NCBI GenBank assembly: GCA_023423935.1
Contig: JAFAEQ010000064.1
Coordinates: forward strand, 1-64,000
Reading direction: 5' to 3'
Source: Pseudomonadota bacterium
GTDB lineage: Bacteria > Pseudomonadota > Gammaproteobacteria > Steroidobacterales > Steroidobacteraceae
Length of the DNA stretch: 64,000 nucleotides
How positions within the stretch are numbered: the stretch's first letter is position 1; the number at the start of each line of letters is the position of its first letter. A program made the position numbers and the translations under genes. Shown here piece by piece: positions 1 to 12,651 of the stretch. The notes beneath the pieces are model-generated. The model was not told where the DNA came from. It made no database searches and saw only the letters and a list, made by a program, of their open reading frames with translations.

Positions 1-48
1 CAACCTGCTTAACTTCAAATGAGCAGGGCGGATTATTTTCCGGCCCGG

Positions 49-77
49 GGGCGGCGGGCAATTGAGGCCCGCCGCCC
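49..77. terminator. GC-rich hairpin beyond the first minus-strand gene
   Basis: An 11-bp perfect stem (GGGCGGCGGGC at 49-59, complement at 67-77) closes a 7-base loop. It lies 9 bases past the stop of the small minus-strand gene, so it probably ends that transcript. There is no clean U-run on either strand, although AT-rich tracts flank both arms. Bases 1-48 hold nothing else I recognise. Confidence 0.5.
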
Positions 78-85
78 GAAATAAT

Positions 86-310
86 TCAGGTGAGCGCGCA
101 GTACTTACGCTCGAGCTTGTTCAACGCAAACCGCACTTCCTCGTTCGACACACTCGCGTCCTGATTCCAGCCTTCGAGAATCTGGCGCTTGGCATCGACG
201 TCCAGCGTGTCGTCATCGACGACCTGCAGGGGCCGCGTAAACGGAGGACACAAATTGTCCCGACCTGCGCTCGATCCCTGGCGTGAATCCCATGAGGCAT
301 CGAGGCTCAT
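86..310 (-). CDS. Small hypothetical protein
   Basis: This is a short soluble protein of about 74 residues with no signal peptide or membrane segment. I do not recognise a named family. Its C-terminal half is acidic and then basic, with the core VDDDTLDVDAKRQILEGW followed by a helix rich in Glu, Arg and Leu, and it reads like a real conserved small protein. I chose the ATG at 310 because GGGA lies about 8 bases upstream; ATGs at 322 and 346 would lengthen it, the last overlapping the DUF883 gene. It lies 16 bases downstream of that gene on the same strand, so the two are probably co-transcribed, with a GC-rich hairpin right after its stop. Confidence 0.6.
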   Translation of the reverse strand: MSLDASWDSRQGSSAGRDNLCPPFTRPLQVVDDDTLDVDAKRQILEGWNQDASVSNEEVRFALNKLERKYCALT

Positions 311-326
311 CGGCAATCCCATCGAG

Positions 327-641
327 TCAGTGCCGGCCGCGAGCAATCAGACCCACGAGCAGCGCAACTGCGGCCACGGCACCGATCATGCTCCAGGAAT
401 GGTCGCGCACATACGCATCGGTATCCCGCGCCATTCTGCGCATCCGACGGCGCATTTTGCGGTCGTACACGTGCTCCAGCACGTTGTGGAGCGAGCGCTC
501 GGTGCGCGCGCGGGCCTCCTGAATACGATCGCCGGAGACGTCCGCGGTCGCTCTGAGAAGGGCTTCAGTGTCGCGTGCCACCACGCGCAGGTCGTTCCGC
601 AGATCCCGGATCGGGGACCGTAAAGCACTGCCGTTTCTCAT
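327..641 (-). CDS. DUF883 / ElaB-YqjD-like membrane-anchored protein
   Basis: The 104-residue protein has the layout of the ElaB/YqjD/DUF883 family: an amphipathic charged helical region (residues 10-75) and a single C-terminal membrane segment (residues about 85-101) ending in a short Arg/His tail. Family members in E. coli are stationary-phase inner-membrane proteins linked to ribosome binding; that role is only inferred here. The ATG at 641 has a strong AAGGAG site a few bases upstream, which rules out the longer reading frame. It is divergent from the ParB-like gene across about 140 bases and followed by the small unknown gene. Confidence 0.75.
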   Translation of the reverse strand: MRNGSALRSPIRDLRNDLRVVARDTEALLRATADVSGDRIQEARARTERSLHNVLEHVYDRKMRRRMRRMARDTDAYVRDHSWSMIGAVAAVALLVGLIARGRH

Positions 642-781
642 GGATGAGCTCCTTCCGGAAGAGAAGATTTTGAACGTAGGGGGAACGTCTAGGACGGCGT
701 AGGGTTCCGGGGAAAGGCGGCCCTTGCTGCGCGAGGGCGACCTTGCCCATGATGACGGGCAGTCCGTTAAAGGAGTCACCG

Positions 782-1774
782 ATGGCGACGGCCAAGCGCA
801 AGACGGCAAGCAAGAAACGCGCGCCGGTTCGGCGCCGCACACCCAAGAAGGCGGCTCCACGTACACGGGGAATTCAGCCTTCCGATTGCCAGATCGACTC
901 GCTGCCTCCGATTGCTGCAGAAGCGTCGCAGCGCATTCTGGACGAGGGTGGGTGCATTGTCGGCAGCTACTTCGAGCCGCTCGGGCGCAATCCGTTACTG
1001 CTGGCTGCGCTGCCGATCGACAGCGTCGAGCCCACCCCATTCCAACGCGACTTGTCGGACGCTCATCACAAGCGGTTGTCGGAAGTGATCGACCGGACCG
1101 GGCTCTTCCTCGATCCCGTCATTGCGATCACCGCGCCGGACAAGGGATTCTGGACGCCGAACGGTCGTCACCGGCTCGAAGCGCTGCGACGCCTCGGGGC
1201 GAAGTCGATCATCGCGCTCGTCGTGCCCAAGCGGGAGATCGCCTGGCAGATCCTCGCGCTGAATACGGAGAAGGCGCACAACCTGCGTGAACGCGCGATG
1301 GAAGTGATCCGGATCTATCGAGGCTTGCTGGAGGAGGAGCCCGCCCGCCCCGAGAAAGAGTTCTCGTTCTATCTCGAAGATCCCGCGCTCGTGACTCTGG
1401 GGATGTGCTACCAGAAGCGCGGCAACTTTGCGGGCGGCGCCTATCACTCGATCCTGCGTCGATTGATGGAGTTCTCCGATGAGCCGCTGCGCGAGGCGAT
1501 TCGCACGCATGAAGAATATGCGGAGCAGTTGTTCGCGCTCGATGAGAGCGTCGCAGGCGTCGTCGACAAGCTGAAGGAGCGCGGACTGGTCAGTCCGTAT
1601 CTGCGGGCGTTTGTCGTCGCGCGCATCAATCCGCTGCGCTGGATCAAGGATGAGCCGCCGCCGCTCGAGCAGGTGCTCAAGACCATGCGCGAGCGGGCAG
1701 GGAAGTTCAATGTCGAAAAGATCAGGCAACAGGATCTCGCGCGCAGCGGCGGCGTGCCGGACAGCGAAGGTTGA
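782..1774 (+). CDS. ParB/Srx-fold protein with a histone-like N-terminal tail
   Basis: The 330-residue protein opens with a Lys/Arg/Pro/Ala-rich tail (residues 1-30) like bacterial histone-H1-type tails. A ParB N-terminal-like domain follows (about 77-180), with the box GRHRLEAL at 128-135 in the place of the ParB GERRxRAA nucleotide-contact motif. The remaining C-terminal half is helical and unfamiliar. The start at 782 has AAAGGAG upstream; an earlier in-frame ATG at 743 has none. There is no parA partner and no parS-like site that I can see nearby, so it is unlikely to be the main chromosome-partition ParB. A DNA-binding or CTP-dependent role is an inference from the fold only. Confidence 0.7.
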   Translation: MATAKRKTASKKRAPVRRRTPKKAAPRTRGIQPSDCQIDSLPPIAAEASQRILDEGGCIVGSYFEPLGRNPLLLAALPIDSVEPTPFQRDLSDAHHKRLSEVIDRTGLFLDPVIAITAPDKGFWTPNGRHRLEALRRLGAKSIIALVVPKREIAWQILALNTEKAHNLRERAMEVIRIYRGLLEEEPARPEKEFSFYLEDPALVTLGMCYQKRGNFAGGAYHSILRRLMEFSDEPLREAIRTHEEYAEQLFALDESVAGVVDKLKERGLVSPYLRAFVVARINPLRWIKDEPPPLEQVLKTMRERAGKFNVEKIRQQDLARSGGVPDSEG

Positions 1775-1972
1775 TTTTCAGCGTCGACACGAAATCCGTC
1801 GGGTCATGAGCCTGCACACGGGCCGTGGACGTCTCGCGAGCCCGGTGCCCCGTCCCGAAAGCGCATGAATGCGGGCATGGAATTCGCTGTTCGAACGGCC
1901 GCGTTCAGCGTGGCCGCTCGTCCGTCCGGGTCAGGTGTTATGCGAATCGGTCGGCAATTGCCGGGATGGTGT

Positions 1973-2001
1973 TTGCCTCGAAGGCAATCTCCCGCTATGT
2001 T
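1973..2001 (+). promoter_or_regulatory. Predicted sigma-70 promoter of accA
   Basis: TTGCCT (1973-1978) and TATGTT (1996-2001) are separated by 17 bases, matching -35 and -10 consensus spacing. Transcription would begin near 2008, just before the GGAGG ribosome-binding site at 2014-2018. Bases 1775-1972 hold no gene I can support. Confidence 0.5.
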
Positions 2002-2031
2002 CCGCGCTGCTCCTGGAGGACGATCCGCCGT

Positions 2032-2991
2032 ATGGCAATGAATTTTCTGGATTTCGAGCAGCCTATCGCCGAGCTCGAAGCCAAGATCGACGAGCTCAAG
2101 TTCGTAACCAACGACGCCGAAGTGAACATCGGCGAAGAGATTGCACGTTTGCGGGCCAAGAGCCGCTCGCTCACGACCAGTATCTTTTCGAACCTTACCC
2201 AATGGCAGATCGCGCAGCTGGCGCGCCATCCGCAGCGTCCGTACACGCTCGATTACATCAGCACCATGCTCACCGATTTTCAGGAGCTGCATGGCGATCG
2301 CATGTATGCGGACGATCACGCGATCGTCGGCGGTCCTGCGCGTCTGGACGGGCGGCCGGTCATGATCATTGGCCAGCAGAAGGGCCGCGATACGAAGGAG
2401 CGTGTCCGGCGCAATTACGGCATGCCCAAGCCCGAGGGTTATCGCAAGGCGCTGCGCCTGATGCATCTCGCCGAGCGGTTCCAGATGCCGCTCATCACGT
2501 TCATCGATACGGCCGGTGCCTATCCAGGTGTCGGCGCGGAAGAGCGCGGCCAGAGCGAAGCCATCGCGCGCAACCTGTTCGAAATGTCGCAGCTGCGCGT
2601 GCCGATCATCAGTGTCGTCATCGGCGAAGGCGGCTCGGGAGGCGCGCTGGCCATCGGGGTGGGCGATCGATTGCTGATGCTCCAGTACAGCATCTATTCG
2701 GTCATCTCTCCGGAAGGATGTGCGGGCATTCTCTGGCGCAGCGCTGACAAGAAGGATCTGGCTGCCGAAGCCATGGGCATCAGCGCAGAGCGCATTGCCA
2801 AGCTCGGCGTGGTCGATGAGGTGCTGAAAGAGCCGCTGGGCGGAGCACACCGCGATCCGCTGGCGATGGCCGATACGCTCAAGGAAGCGCTCCTTCGTCA
2901 TCTGAAAGAGCTCGAGTCGCAACCGATCGATCAATTGCTCGCAGTGCGCGACAAGCGGCTGCGCAGCTACGGCGTCTACAGCGAAGGCTGA
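2032..2991 (+). CDS. accA: Acetyl-CoA carboxylase carboxyltransferase subunit alpha
   Basis: AccA is the alpha half of the carboxyltransferase that moves the carboxyl group from carboxybiotin to acetyl-CoA, giving malonyl-CoA for fatty-acid synthesis. The protein is 319 residues, the same length as in E. coli. The N-terminus [17 protein letters not shown] and the glycine-rich core [12 protein letters not shown] (near residue 200), followed by [14 protein letters not shown], are diagnostic. The ATG at 2032 is preceded by GGAGG at 13 bases. The usual gammaproteobacterial partner upstream, dnaE, is not in this window; tilS follows, as in many relatives. Confidence 0.97.
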   Translation: MAMNFLDFEQPIAELEAKIDELKFVTNDAEVNIGEEIARLRAKSRSLTTSIFSNLTQWQIAQLARHPQRPYTLDYISTMLTDFQELHGDRMYADDHAIVGGPARLDGRPVMIIGQQKGRDTKERVRRNYGMPKPEGYRKALRLMHLAERFQMPLITFIDTAGAYPGVGAEERGQSEAIARNLFEMSQLRVPIISVVIGEGGSGGALAIGVGDRLLMLQYSIYSVISPEGCAGILWRSADKKDLAAEAMGISAERIAKLGVVDEVLKEPLGGAHRDPLAMADTLKEALLRHLKELESQPIDQLLAVRDKRLRSYGVYSEG

Positions 2992-3051
2992 TTGCTGACC
3001 GTACGCATTCGCGTGCGGTCCTGTGCATCCGGAAGGCAAGCTCGGCGCTCC

Positions 3052-4410
3052 ATGAGCTTCTCACCGCAATTGCTTCGGACGCAGATCCTCGATGCGATGC
3101 CTTCGGGCGCGAGCGGCGATCTCTGTGTCGCGTTCAGTGGCGGCATGGATTCGACCGCGCTCGTGCTCGCGCTCGCCGAGTTGCGAGCCGCGACGCCTGA
3201 GCTGCAGGTTCGCGCAATCCACGTTGATCATCAGTTACAAGCGAATTCCGCGAGCTGGGCGGCACATTGCGATGAGCTCGCACGTAGCCTCGGCGTCGTC
3301 TGCGAGACCGTGACCGTCGACGTCGATGCGCACTCTGCCGAGGGCATCGAATCCGCGGCCCGCGCTGCGCGCTATGCGGTCTTGCGCGATCTGCTGCGTC
3401 CGCGAGAGTTGCTCCTGACCGCGCATCACGCGGACGATCAACTCGAAACCGTGTTGCTCGCATTGGCGCGGGGTGCAGGATTGCGCGGGCTCGCGTCCAT
3501 GCCCGCATTGCAGCCGTTCGGTTCTGGCTGGCACATGCGGCCGATGCTGCCTTTTACGCGCAATGCGATCGAACACTGGATCCGTACGCAATCGAAAACG
3601 TGGATCGATGATCCGACGAATGACGATGCGCGATTCGACCGCAATCTGTTGCGCTCGGAGATCGTGCCGAGGCTCAGGCGGCGTTGGCCGGCGATTGCGC
3701 AAACGGCATCGCGCAGTGCGCGGCACATCGCGGAAGCAGACATGCTCCTCGATGATCTGGCCAGGCTCGATATGACGAGCGCCGCGGCGGGTCCTTGTCT
3801 GCGAATGAGCGCCCTGATGTCGTTGAGCTCCGCGCGCAGACGCAATGTCATGCGTTACTGGTTGCGCGATCGCGGGCTGCGTGCGCCGTCGCTGCGCAAG
3901 CTTGCGGCGCTCGAACACGATCTGTTGCACGCAGCCGATGATCGACAGCCCGGAACGCAGTGGGACGGCATGCAGGTGCGACGGTATCGCGGACTGCTGT
4001 ACGCCGATGTCGCGCTCCCGCCGGATGCATCGGTCCTGCAACCGCTCATGTGGGACTGGCGCGTCCCCCTCGAGCTCGGGCATGGGCTTGGACGAATCGT
4101 CCTTCAGACGGACCGGATTCAGGGTTTGGACGAGTCGAGGATGCCGGCGAGGTTGTCGGTCGATTTCGATCGCGATGGCCTGCGATTGCCGGCGCACGAC
4201 GGAATGCACCATCGCAAACTCAAGAAAGTGCTGCAGGAGGCGGGTGTTCTCCCCTGGTGGCGTCATTGTCTGCCGATGATTCGAAACGAGTCTGCGTTGA
4301 TTGCTGTCGGCGATCTGTGGATCGCCGAAGAGCTCGCGGCATCGGGTGAGGGTGGCCGAATGCGAATCGTGTGGGAGGATCGGCCGGCCATCCTTGCTCA
4401 GAGAGAGTAA
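3052..4410 (+). CDS. tilS: tRNA(Ile)-lysidine synthetase
   Basis: TilS attaches lysine to C34 of the tRNA-Ile that reads AUA, changing both its codon and its aminoacylation identity. The 452-residue protein has the N-type ATP pyrophosphatase P-loop FSGGMDST (near residue 28), then HHADDQLET and RGAGLRGL, followed by substrate-binding and C-terminal TilS domains. I chose the ATG at 3052, giving MSFSPQLL; a TTG at 2992 directly after accA would add 20 residues with no family support. The gap after accA is only 60 bases, so the two probably share a transcript. Confidence 0.95.
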   Translation: MSFSPQLLRTQILDAMPSGASGDLCVAFSGGMDSTALVLALAELRAATPELQVRAIHVDHQLQANSASWAAHCDELARSLGVVCETVTVDVDAHSAEGIESAARAARYAVLRDLLRPRELLLTAHHADDQLETVLLALARGAGLRGLASMPALQPFGSGWHMRPMLPFTRNAIEHWIRTQSKTWIDDPTNDDARFDRNLLRSEIVPRLRRRWPAIAQTASRSARHIAEADMLLDDLARLDMTSAAAGPCLRMSALMSLSSARRRNVMRYWLRDRGLRAPSLRKLAALEHDLLHAADDRQPGTQWDGMQVRRYRGLLYADVALPPDASVLQPLMWDWRVPLELGHGLGRIVLQTDRIQGLDESRMPARLSVDFDRDGLRLPAHDGMHHRKLKKVLQEAGVLPWWRHCLPMIRNESALIAVGDLWIAEELAASGEGGRMRIVWEDRPAILAQRE

Positions 4411-4430
4411 GACGCATGCGATTCGCGTAA

Positions 4431-6233
<1,803 letters not shown>

Positions 6234-6245
6234 GCTGCGTGGCGA

Positions 6246-6269
6246 GGCCCGGGCTCTGAAGCTCGGGCC
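6246..6269. other. Hairpin between pyrG and kdsA
   Basis: GGCCCGGGCT, a CTGA loop and AGCTCGGGCC form a 10-bp stem with a single mismatch, 12 bases after the pyrG stop. No U-run follows, so it is more likely an mRNA stabilising or partial-termination hairpin inside the operon than a full terminator. Confidence 0.4.
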
Positions 6270-6310
6270 AGAATGTTCGCATCCTGGTTTTCTCCCGAGC
6301 CCCAAGGCCC

Positions 6311-8439
<2,129 letters not shown>

Positions 8440-8448
8440 AAAGCGCAC

Positions 8449-8799
8449 ATGAAGATTCTCGCAGCCGTCCTCGTCGCGCTGGTGCTGGTACTTCAGTACC
8501 GCATGTGGCTGGGCGATGGCGGCATGCGGGAAGTGGCCACCCTGCGTAAAGAGATCACTCAGCAGACGCAGGAGAACGAGAAGCTGCGCGAGCGCAATCG
8601 CACGCTGGCCGCCGAAGTGCAGGATCTGAAGAAGGGCACGACTGCGATCGAGGAGCGTGCCCGGACCGACTTAGGGATGGTCGGTCAACGCGAAACCTTC
8701 TATCAGGTCGTCACGCCGCGAGACGGCGCCACGGTCGATACGCCGGCCGACGAGGATGTTCAGGAACCTCGCGTCGCGCAGGCGCGCAAGCAGCGCTGA
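8449..8799 (+). CDS. ftsB: Cell division protein FtsB
   Basis: FtsB is a bitopic divisome protein that pairs with FtsL and FtsQ to relay the signal for septal peptidoglycan synthesis. The 116-residue protein has a short cytoplasmic start, one membrane segment (residues 3-16), the conserved RMWLGDGG just after it, and a coiled coil (about 25-65) ending in the family motif ERARTDLGMV. It lies 10 bases after eno. This position and the layout are diagnostic even though sequence conservation is low in the family. Confidence 0.93.
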   Translation: MKILAAVLVALVLVLQYRMWLGDGGMREVATLRKEITQQTQENEKLRERNRTLAAEVQDLKKGTTAIEERARTDLGMVGQRETFYQVVTPRDGATVDTPADEDVQEPRVAQARKQR

Positions 8800-8850
8800 T
8801 CTTCAGCTGCTGGCGCGATATCGCTTCTGCACCTGAAGCCCGGGACGCAC

Positions 8851-9582
8851 ATGACTGTCGCGCAGCCTGCCGTTCGCTTCTGGGTCGTGATTCCCGCGGC
8901 GGGTCGCGGTACACGCATGGGCGAAGCTTTGCCCAAGCAATATCTTGAGCTCGCTGGAAAGCCCGTCATTGAGCACGCTGCGAGCGTATTCCTCGAGCAT
9001 GCCGGCTGTGCAGGACTCGTCGTCGCCATTGCGGAGGACGACCAGATCTGGCCGAGCCTGTCCCTCGCGAGACATCCGCGCGTAGCGGTGACCGTCGGTG
9101 GCGGACAACGCAGCGATTCCGTTCGTGCCGGCCTGGCCGCCTTGGAAGCGCACTGCGACGAGCAGGACTGGATCCTGGTCCACGATGCGGCGCGTCCGTG
9201 TCTGAGCGCGCAGGAGCTCTCGCGGCTTCTGGCGGATCTGAGCGCGGACGCCGTGGGCGGGCTGCTAGCGGCGCATGTCGTCGATACGCTCAAGCGATCG
9301 GACGATCAGCATCGAGTCGCCGAAACGGTGAATCGCGAGCGGTTGTGGCGGGCATTGACGCCGCAGATGTTTCGCTTCGGATTGCTCCGTCGCGCACTTC
9401 ACGCGGCCGCTTCCGAGGCCGTGACAGTCACCGACGAATCGCAGGCCATCGAGCGCCTCGGCTTCAAGCCACGTCTCGTCGCCGGCAATGCAGACAACAT
9501 CAAGATCACCCTTCCAGAGGATCTCGTGCGAGCTGAAAACATTCTGGCGCAACGTGCGCGGTCCCAAGAGGCTTCGGCATGA
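8851..9582 (+). CDS. ispD: 2-C-methyl-D-erythritol 4-phosphate cytidylyltransferase
   Basis: IspD joins CTP to methylerythritol 4-phosphate in the non-mevalonate isoprenoid pathway. The 243-residue protein has the cytidylyltransferase signature PAAGRGTRMGEALPKQYL near the N-terminus, LVHDAARPC in the middle, and VTDESQAIE near the end. It overlaps ispF by ATGA, so the two adjacent-pathway enzymes are translationally coupled. CTP comes from pyrG upstream in the same cluster. Confidence 0.97.
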   Translation: MTVAQPAVRFWVVIPAAGRGTRMGEALPKQYLELAGKPVIEHAASVFLEHAGCAGLVVAIAEDDQIWPSLSLARHPRVAVTVGGGQRSDSVRAGLAALEAHCDEQDWILVHDAARPCLSAQELSRLLADLSADAVGGLLAAHVVDTLKRSDDQHRVAETVNRERLWRALTPQMFRFGLLRRALHAAASEAVTVTDESQAIERLGFKPRLVAGNADNIKITLPEDLVRAENILAQRARSQEASA

Positions 9583-10070
9583 CGGGCTTGCGGATCGGTC
9601 AGGGCTACGATGTCCACGCATTTCAGGACGGCACGTTCGTGACGCTGGGCGGTGAGCGCATTGCGCATGATCGCGGTATTCGGGCGCATTCGGACGGTGA
9701 CGTCGTACTGCATGCACTCTGCGATGCGTTGCTGGGAGCTGCGGGTCTGGGGGACATCGGCATGCACTTCCCCGATTCCGATCCGAAATGGCGCGGCACC
9801 GACAGTCGCGACTTCGTGCGTCACGTTCTTGGATTGATCCGTGATCGAGGCTACTCGGTCGTGAATGTCGATGTGACGGTGCTGGCCGAAGCGCCGCGCC
9901 TGGGAAAGCATCGCGACAGCATGCGGGCGAACATTGCGGCGGATCTCGGCATCGATGCCGATCGGGTGAACATCAAGGCAACGACGAGCGAAGGACTGGG
10001 ATTCATCGGTGAACGGCGCGGGATCGCCTGCCATGCCGTGGTTTTGATCGAACATCGCGCGGCCGGCTGA
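9579..10070 (+). CDS. ispF: 2-C-methyl-D-erythritol 2,4-cyclodiphosphate synthase
   Basis: IspF cyclises CDP-methylerythritol 2-phosphate with loss of CMP. The 163-residue protein carries the metal ligands in GYDVHAF (Asp11, His13) and HSDGDVVLHALCDA, followed by the family stretch AAGLGDIGMHFPDSD. The enzyme acts as a trimer with active sites between subunits. Its stop overlaps the truD start by one base, and its start overlaps the end of ispD. Confidence 0.98.
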   Translation: MTGLRIGQGYDVHAFQDGTFVTLGGERIAHDRGIRAHSDGDVVLHALCDALLGAAGLGDIGMHFPDSDPKWRGTDSRDFVRHVLGLIRDRGYSVVNVDVTVLAEAPRLGKHRDSMRANIAADLGIDADRVNIKATTSEGLGFIGERRGIACHAVVLIEHRAAG

Positions 10071-11122
10071 TGGAGACACTCTCGCATCCCTGTGCTCACG
10101 GCGCACCGCCCGTGAGCGGCCGGCTCCGGGTCGTTCCTGAAGATTTCATCGTGCGCGAATGGCTCGGGTTTGCCGCCGACGGCGAAGGCGATCATTGGCT
10201 GCTCACGGTTCGCAAACGCGATGCGAACACGATGTGGGTAGCCAAACAGATCGCGAAGCACGCCAACATCCATCCACGCGACGTCGGCTTTGCCGGTCTC
10301 AAGGACCGTCGCGCGGTCACCGAGCAAGCCTTCACTGTGCCGGTGCGCTCGGCCGTGGCCGAGTGGGTCGGTGTTTCGGGCGAGGGGTTCGAGGTCGTTC
10401 AGGCGCAGCGTCATCGGCGCAAGCTCAAACGCGGCGCACTGCGCGGCAATGATTTCGAGATCCTGGTCCGCGACGCCGAGTTCGATGCAGTCGCGTTGCA
10501 GGATCGATTGACTGCGATCGAACGCCTGGGCGTGCCGAACTACTTCGGTCCGCAGCGCTTCGGTCGAGAGGGTGCGAATCTCGCACGTGCACGCCGCTGG
10601 TTCTCGGGCGAAATCGAATTGAGCGATCGATGGGAGCGGGGCTTCGCGCTTTCCGCGGCTCGCGCTGCGCTGTTCAACGCCGTGGTGTCACGACGGGTCG
10701 TCCTCGGCAACTGGGATCGCATCCTGGATGGCGACGTCGCAAATCTGCAGGGCAGTAACAGTATCTTCGCGGTCGAGCAGGCTACCGCTGAGCTCGAAGA
10801 GCGTTGTCGGGAGCTCGATATTCATCCGACGGGACCGCTCTGGGGGCGGGGTGAGCTGGCGACGCGCGGTTCGATCGCTGCACTCGAACAGGAAGTTGCA
10901 GCATCGGAACCCGTCCTCGCCAACGGACTCGAGCGGGCAGGGCTCGAGCAAGAGCGTCGAGCGCTGCGTTTGAAGATCGAAAATCTTGCGTACGAACGAA
11001 CGGACGATGGCGCCTTGCGATTGCGTTTCCGTTTGGGGCGAGGTGCGTTTGCCACGACCGTGCTGCACGAGCTGGTCGGGAACGTGTTCGAGAGCGGCGT
11101 CGAGGAGGCCGAAGAGGAATAG
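10070..11122 (+). CDS. truD: tRNA pseudouridine(13) synthase TruD
   Basis: TruD makes pseudouridine 13 in tRNA-Glu and related tRNAs. The 350-residue protein shows the family core GFAGLKDRRAVTEQ, where the Asp is the catalytic nucleophile, plus the motif FGPQRFGREG and a TRUD insertion domain (about residues 150-300). It starts one base before ispF ends. The ispD-ispF-truD-surE-pcm-nlpD order matches E. coli, apart from the Smr gene inserted in reverse. Confidence 0.96.
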   Translation: METLSHPCAHGAPPVSGRLRVVPEDFIVREWLGFAADGEGDHWLLTVRKRDANTMWVAKQIAKHANIHPRDVGFAGLKDRRAVTEQAFTVPVRSAVAEWVGVSGEGFEVVQAQRHRRKLKRGALRGNDFEILVRDAEFDAVALQDRLTAIERLGVPNYFGPQRFGREGANLARARRWFSGEIELSDRWERGFALSAARAALFNAVVSRRVVLGNWDRILDGDVANLQGSNSIFAVEQATAELEERCRELDIHPTGPLWGRGELATRGSIAALEQEVAASEPVLANGLERAGLEQERRALRLKIENLAYERTDDGALRLRFRLGRGAFATTVLHELVGNVFESGVEEAEEE

Positions 11123-11127
11123 GGCGG

Positions 11128-11703
11128 TCAGCTGCGCCTGAGGAGCACGTAGACGGCGCCGCTACCGCCATCGACCGTGCGGGCGGAGGCGAATGCCAGC
11201 ACCGCATCGGAATGCTGCAGCCAGACATTGACGACGTGCTTGAGGACGGGGCCGCGAGGTCCGGAGCGCTTGCCTTTGCCATGAATGACGCGCACGCAGT
11301 TCATGTGGCGAAGCGATGCATCCGCGACGAACTCGCGCAAGGCGGCTTTTGCCTGCGCGCCGGTGAGTCCATGCAGATCGACTTCTGCATCGACCGAGTA
11401 ATGTCCGCGGCGAAGCTTGACGAGCACGTCCTCGGGCACATGTGGGCGACGAAACAGAAGCTCATCGCCCGTGAGCAGCATGGAGTCATCGCCCGGCGGA
11501 AGCAGGCTTTCCCTGAGCACTTCGCGATGATCCAGTCGCGTAAAGCGTGCGGCGGGTACTGGTTTCGGGGTGTTCGGCAGCGGTGTGGCGGTCGCGCGCA
11601 GCGGTTTTACTTCGCGCATCGCGTCGCGGAACAGCTGCCTGTCATCGTCGTCGTCTGCTGTCATGGCAATGAGGCGTGCAATCCGGCTGTGCCCGCGAGG
11701 CAT
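11128..11703 (-). CDS. Smr-domain DNA/RNA endonuclease-like protein
   Basis: The 191-residue protein has a C-terminal Smr (small MutS-related) domain. The signature VDLHGLTGAQAKAALREF and the later IHGKGKRS are both present; in this family they carry the nicking or RNA-cleaving residues. The N-terminal third is charged and probably disordered. This is the SmrA/SmrB (YfcN-type) layout. The ATG at 11703 has AAGGAG 10 bases upstream, whereas the ATG at 11664 has no site. It is convergent with truD (stops 5 bases apart) and divergent from surE. Confidence 0.85.
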   Translation of the reverse strand: MPRGHSRIARLIAMTADDDDDRQLFRDAMREVKPLRATATPLPNTPKPVPAARFTRLDHREVLRESLLPPGDDSMLLTGDELLFRRPHVPEDVLVKLRRGHYSVDAEVDLHGLTGAQAKAALREFVADASLRHMNCVRVIHGKGKRSGPRGPVLKHVVNVWLQHSDAVLAFASARTVDGGSGAVYVLLRRS

Positions 11704-11732
11704 GCCAAGAGGTCTCCTTGCGGCGTTTCCAG

Positions 11733-11738
11733 TATAGT
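11733..11738 (+). promoter_or_regulatory. Possible -10 element of the surE promoter
   Basis: TATAGT followed by CTGCCGCCGC fits the -10 context seen before other genes in this window. No convincing -35 lies 16-18 bases upstream. The implied leader to surE is about 145 bases. Confidence 0.3.
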
Positions 11739-11889
11739 CTGCCGCCGCGCCGTATCTGGCATACGAAATTCGTTGGCATGTCCGACGTGCAGATGAAGTT
11801 GATTGGGCGAATTGCAAGCAGGGTGCCTGCAGGCCCGAATGAGCCACTTCCGGAGAGCTGCGTGAGTGCGTCGCGCAGCGGATGAATGC

Positions 11890-12651
11890 TTGAAGATTCT
11901 GATCAGCAATGATGACGGTTATCGCTCCGAGGGCATTCGGGCGCTCACCGAAGCTCTCGCGCCGCTGGCCGACGTCACCGTCGTTGCGCCCGATCGCAAT
12001 CGCAGCGGTGCAAGTAATTCCCTGACGCTCGATGTGCCGCTGCGCGTGTTCGAGTTCGATAAGGATCGCTACTTCGTCGGCAACGGCACGCCCACGGACT
12101 GCGTCCACCTCGCCATTTCCGGACTGTTCGATTACGAGCACGACATGGTCGTGTCCGGCATCAATGACGGCGCGAATCTCGGTGACGATGTTCTCTATTC
12201 CGGTACGGTCGCCGCTGCGATCGAGGGCCGGTTCCTGGGCCTGCCCGCGATTGCCATCTCGCTGTGCATCGAGCCGAACTCCACTGCGCATTTCGCCACG
12301 GCGGCGCGCGTCGCAGCCGAGCTGGTGATGCGCATCCAGCGCTCGCCGCTCCATCGGGCCACGATCCTGAATGTGAACGTGCCCAATGTCCCCTACGAGC
12401 AGCTCAAAGGTTATCGCGCCACGCGGCTGGGCTACCGGCACCGCTCCGAGCCCATCGTGCGATCTCAGGATCCGCGCGGTCGTCCCGTGTACTGGGTCGG
12501 TCCTGCAGGACTCGGGGAGGACGCAGGCGAGGGCACGGACTTCGATGCGGTCGCCCAGCGCTATGTGTCGGTCACACCGCTCCAGATTGATCTCACGCGT
12601 CACAGCATGCTGGAAGACATGACTCAGTGGCTGAGTGGAAGGGACGCATGA
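11890..12651 (+). CDS. surE: 5'/3'-nucleotidase SurE
   Basis: SurE is a metal-dependent nucleoside-monophosphate phosphatase linked to stationary-phase survival. The 253-residue protein has the metal-binding N-terminus KILISNDDG, then [17 protein letters not shown] and [23 protein letters not shown] at 11890 gives exactly the family N-terminus and length. A GTG at 11866 has a better ribosome-binding site (GGAGA, 9 bases) and would add eight residues, so the true start is open. Its end overlaps pcm by ATGA. Confidence 0.94.
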   Translation: MKILISNDDGYRSEGIRALTEALAPLADVTVVAPDRNRSGASNSLTLDVPLRVFEFDKDRYFVGNGTPTDCVHLAISGLFDYEHDMVVSGINDGANLGDDVLYSGTVAAAIEGRFLGLPAIAISLCIEPNSTAHFATAARVAAELVMRIQRSPLHRATILNVNVPNVPYEQLKGYRATRLGYRHRSEPIVRSQDPRGRPVYWVGPAGLGEDAGEGTDFDAVAQRYVSVTPLQIDLTRHSMLEDMTQWLSGRDA

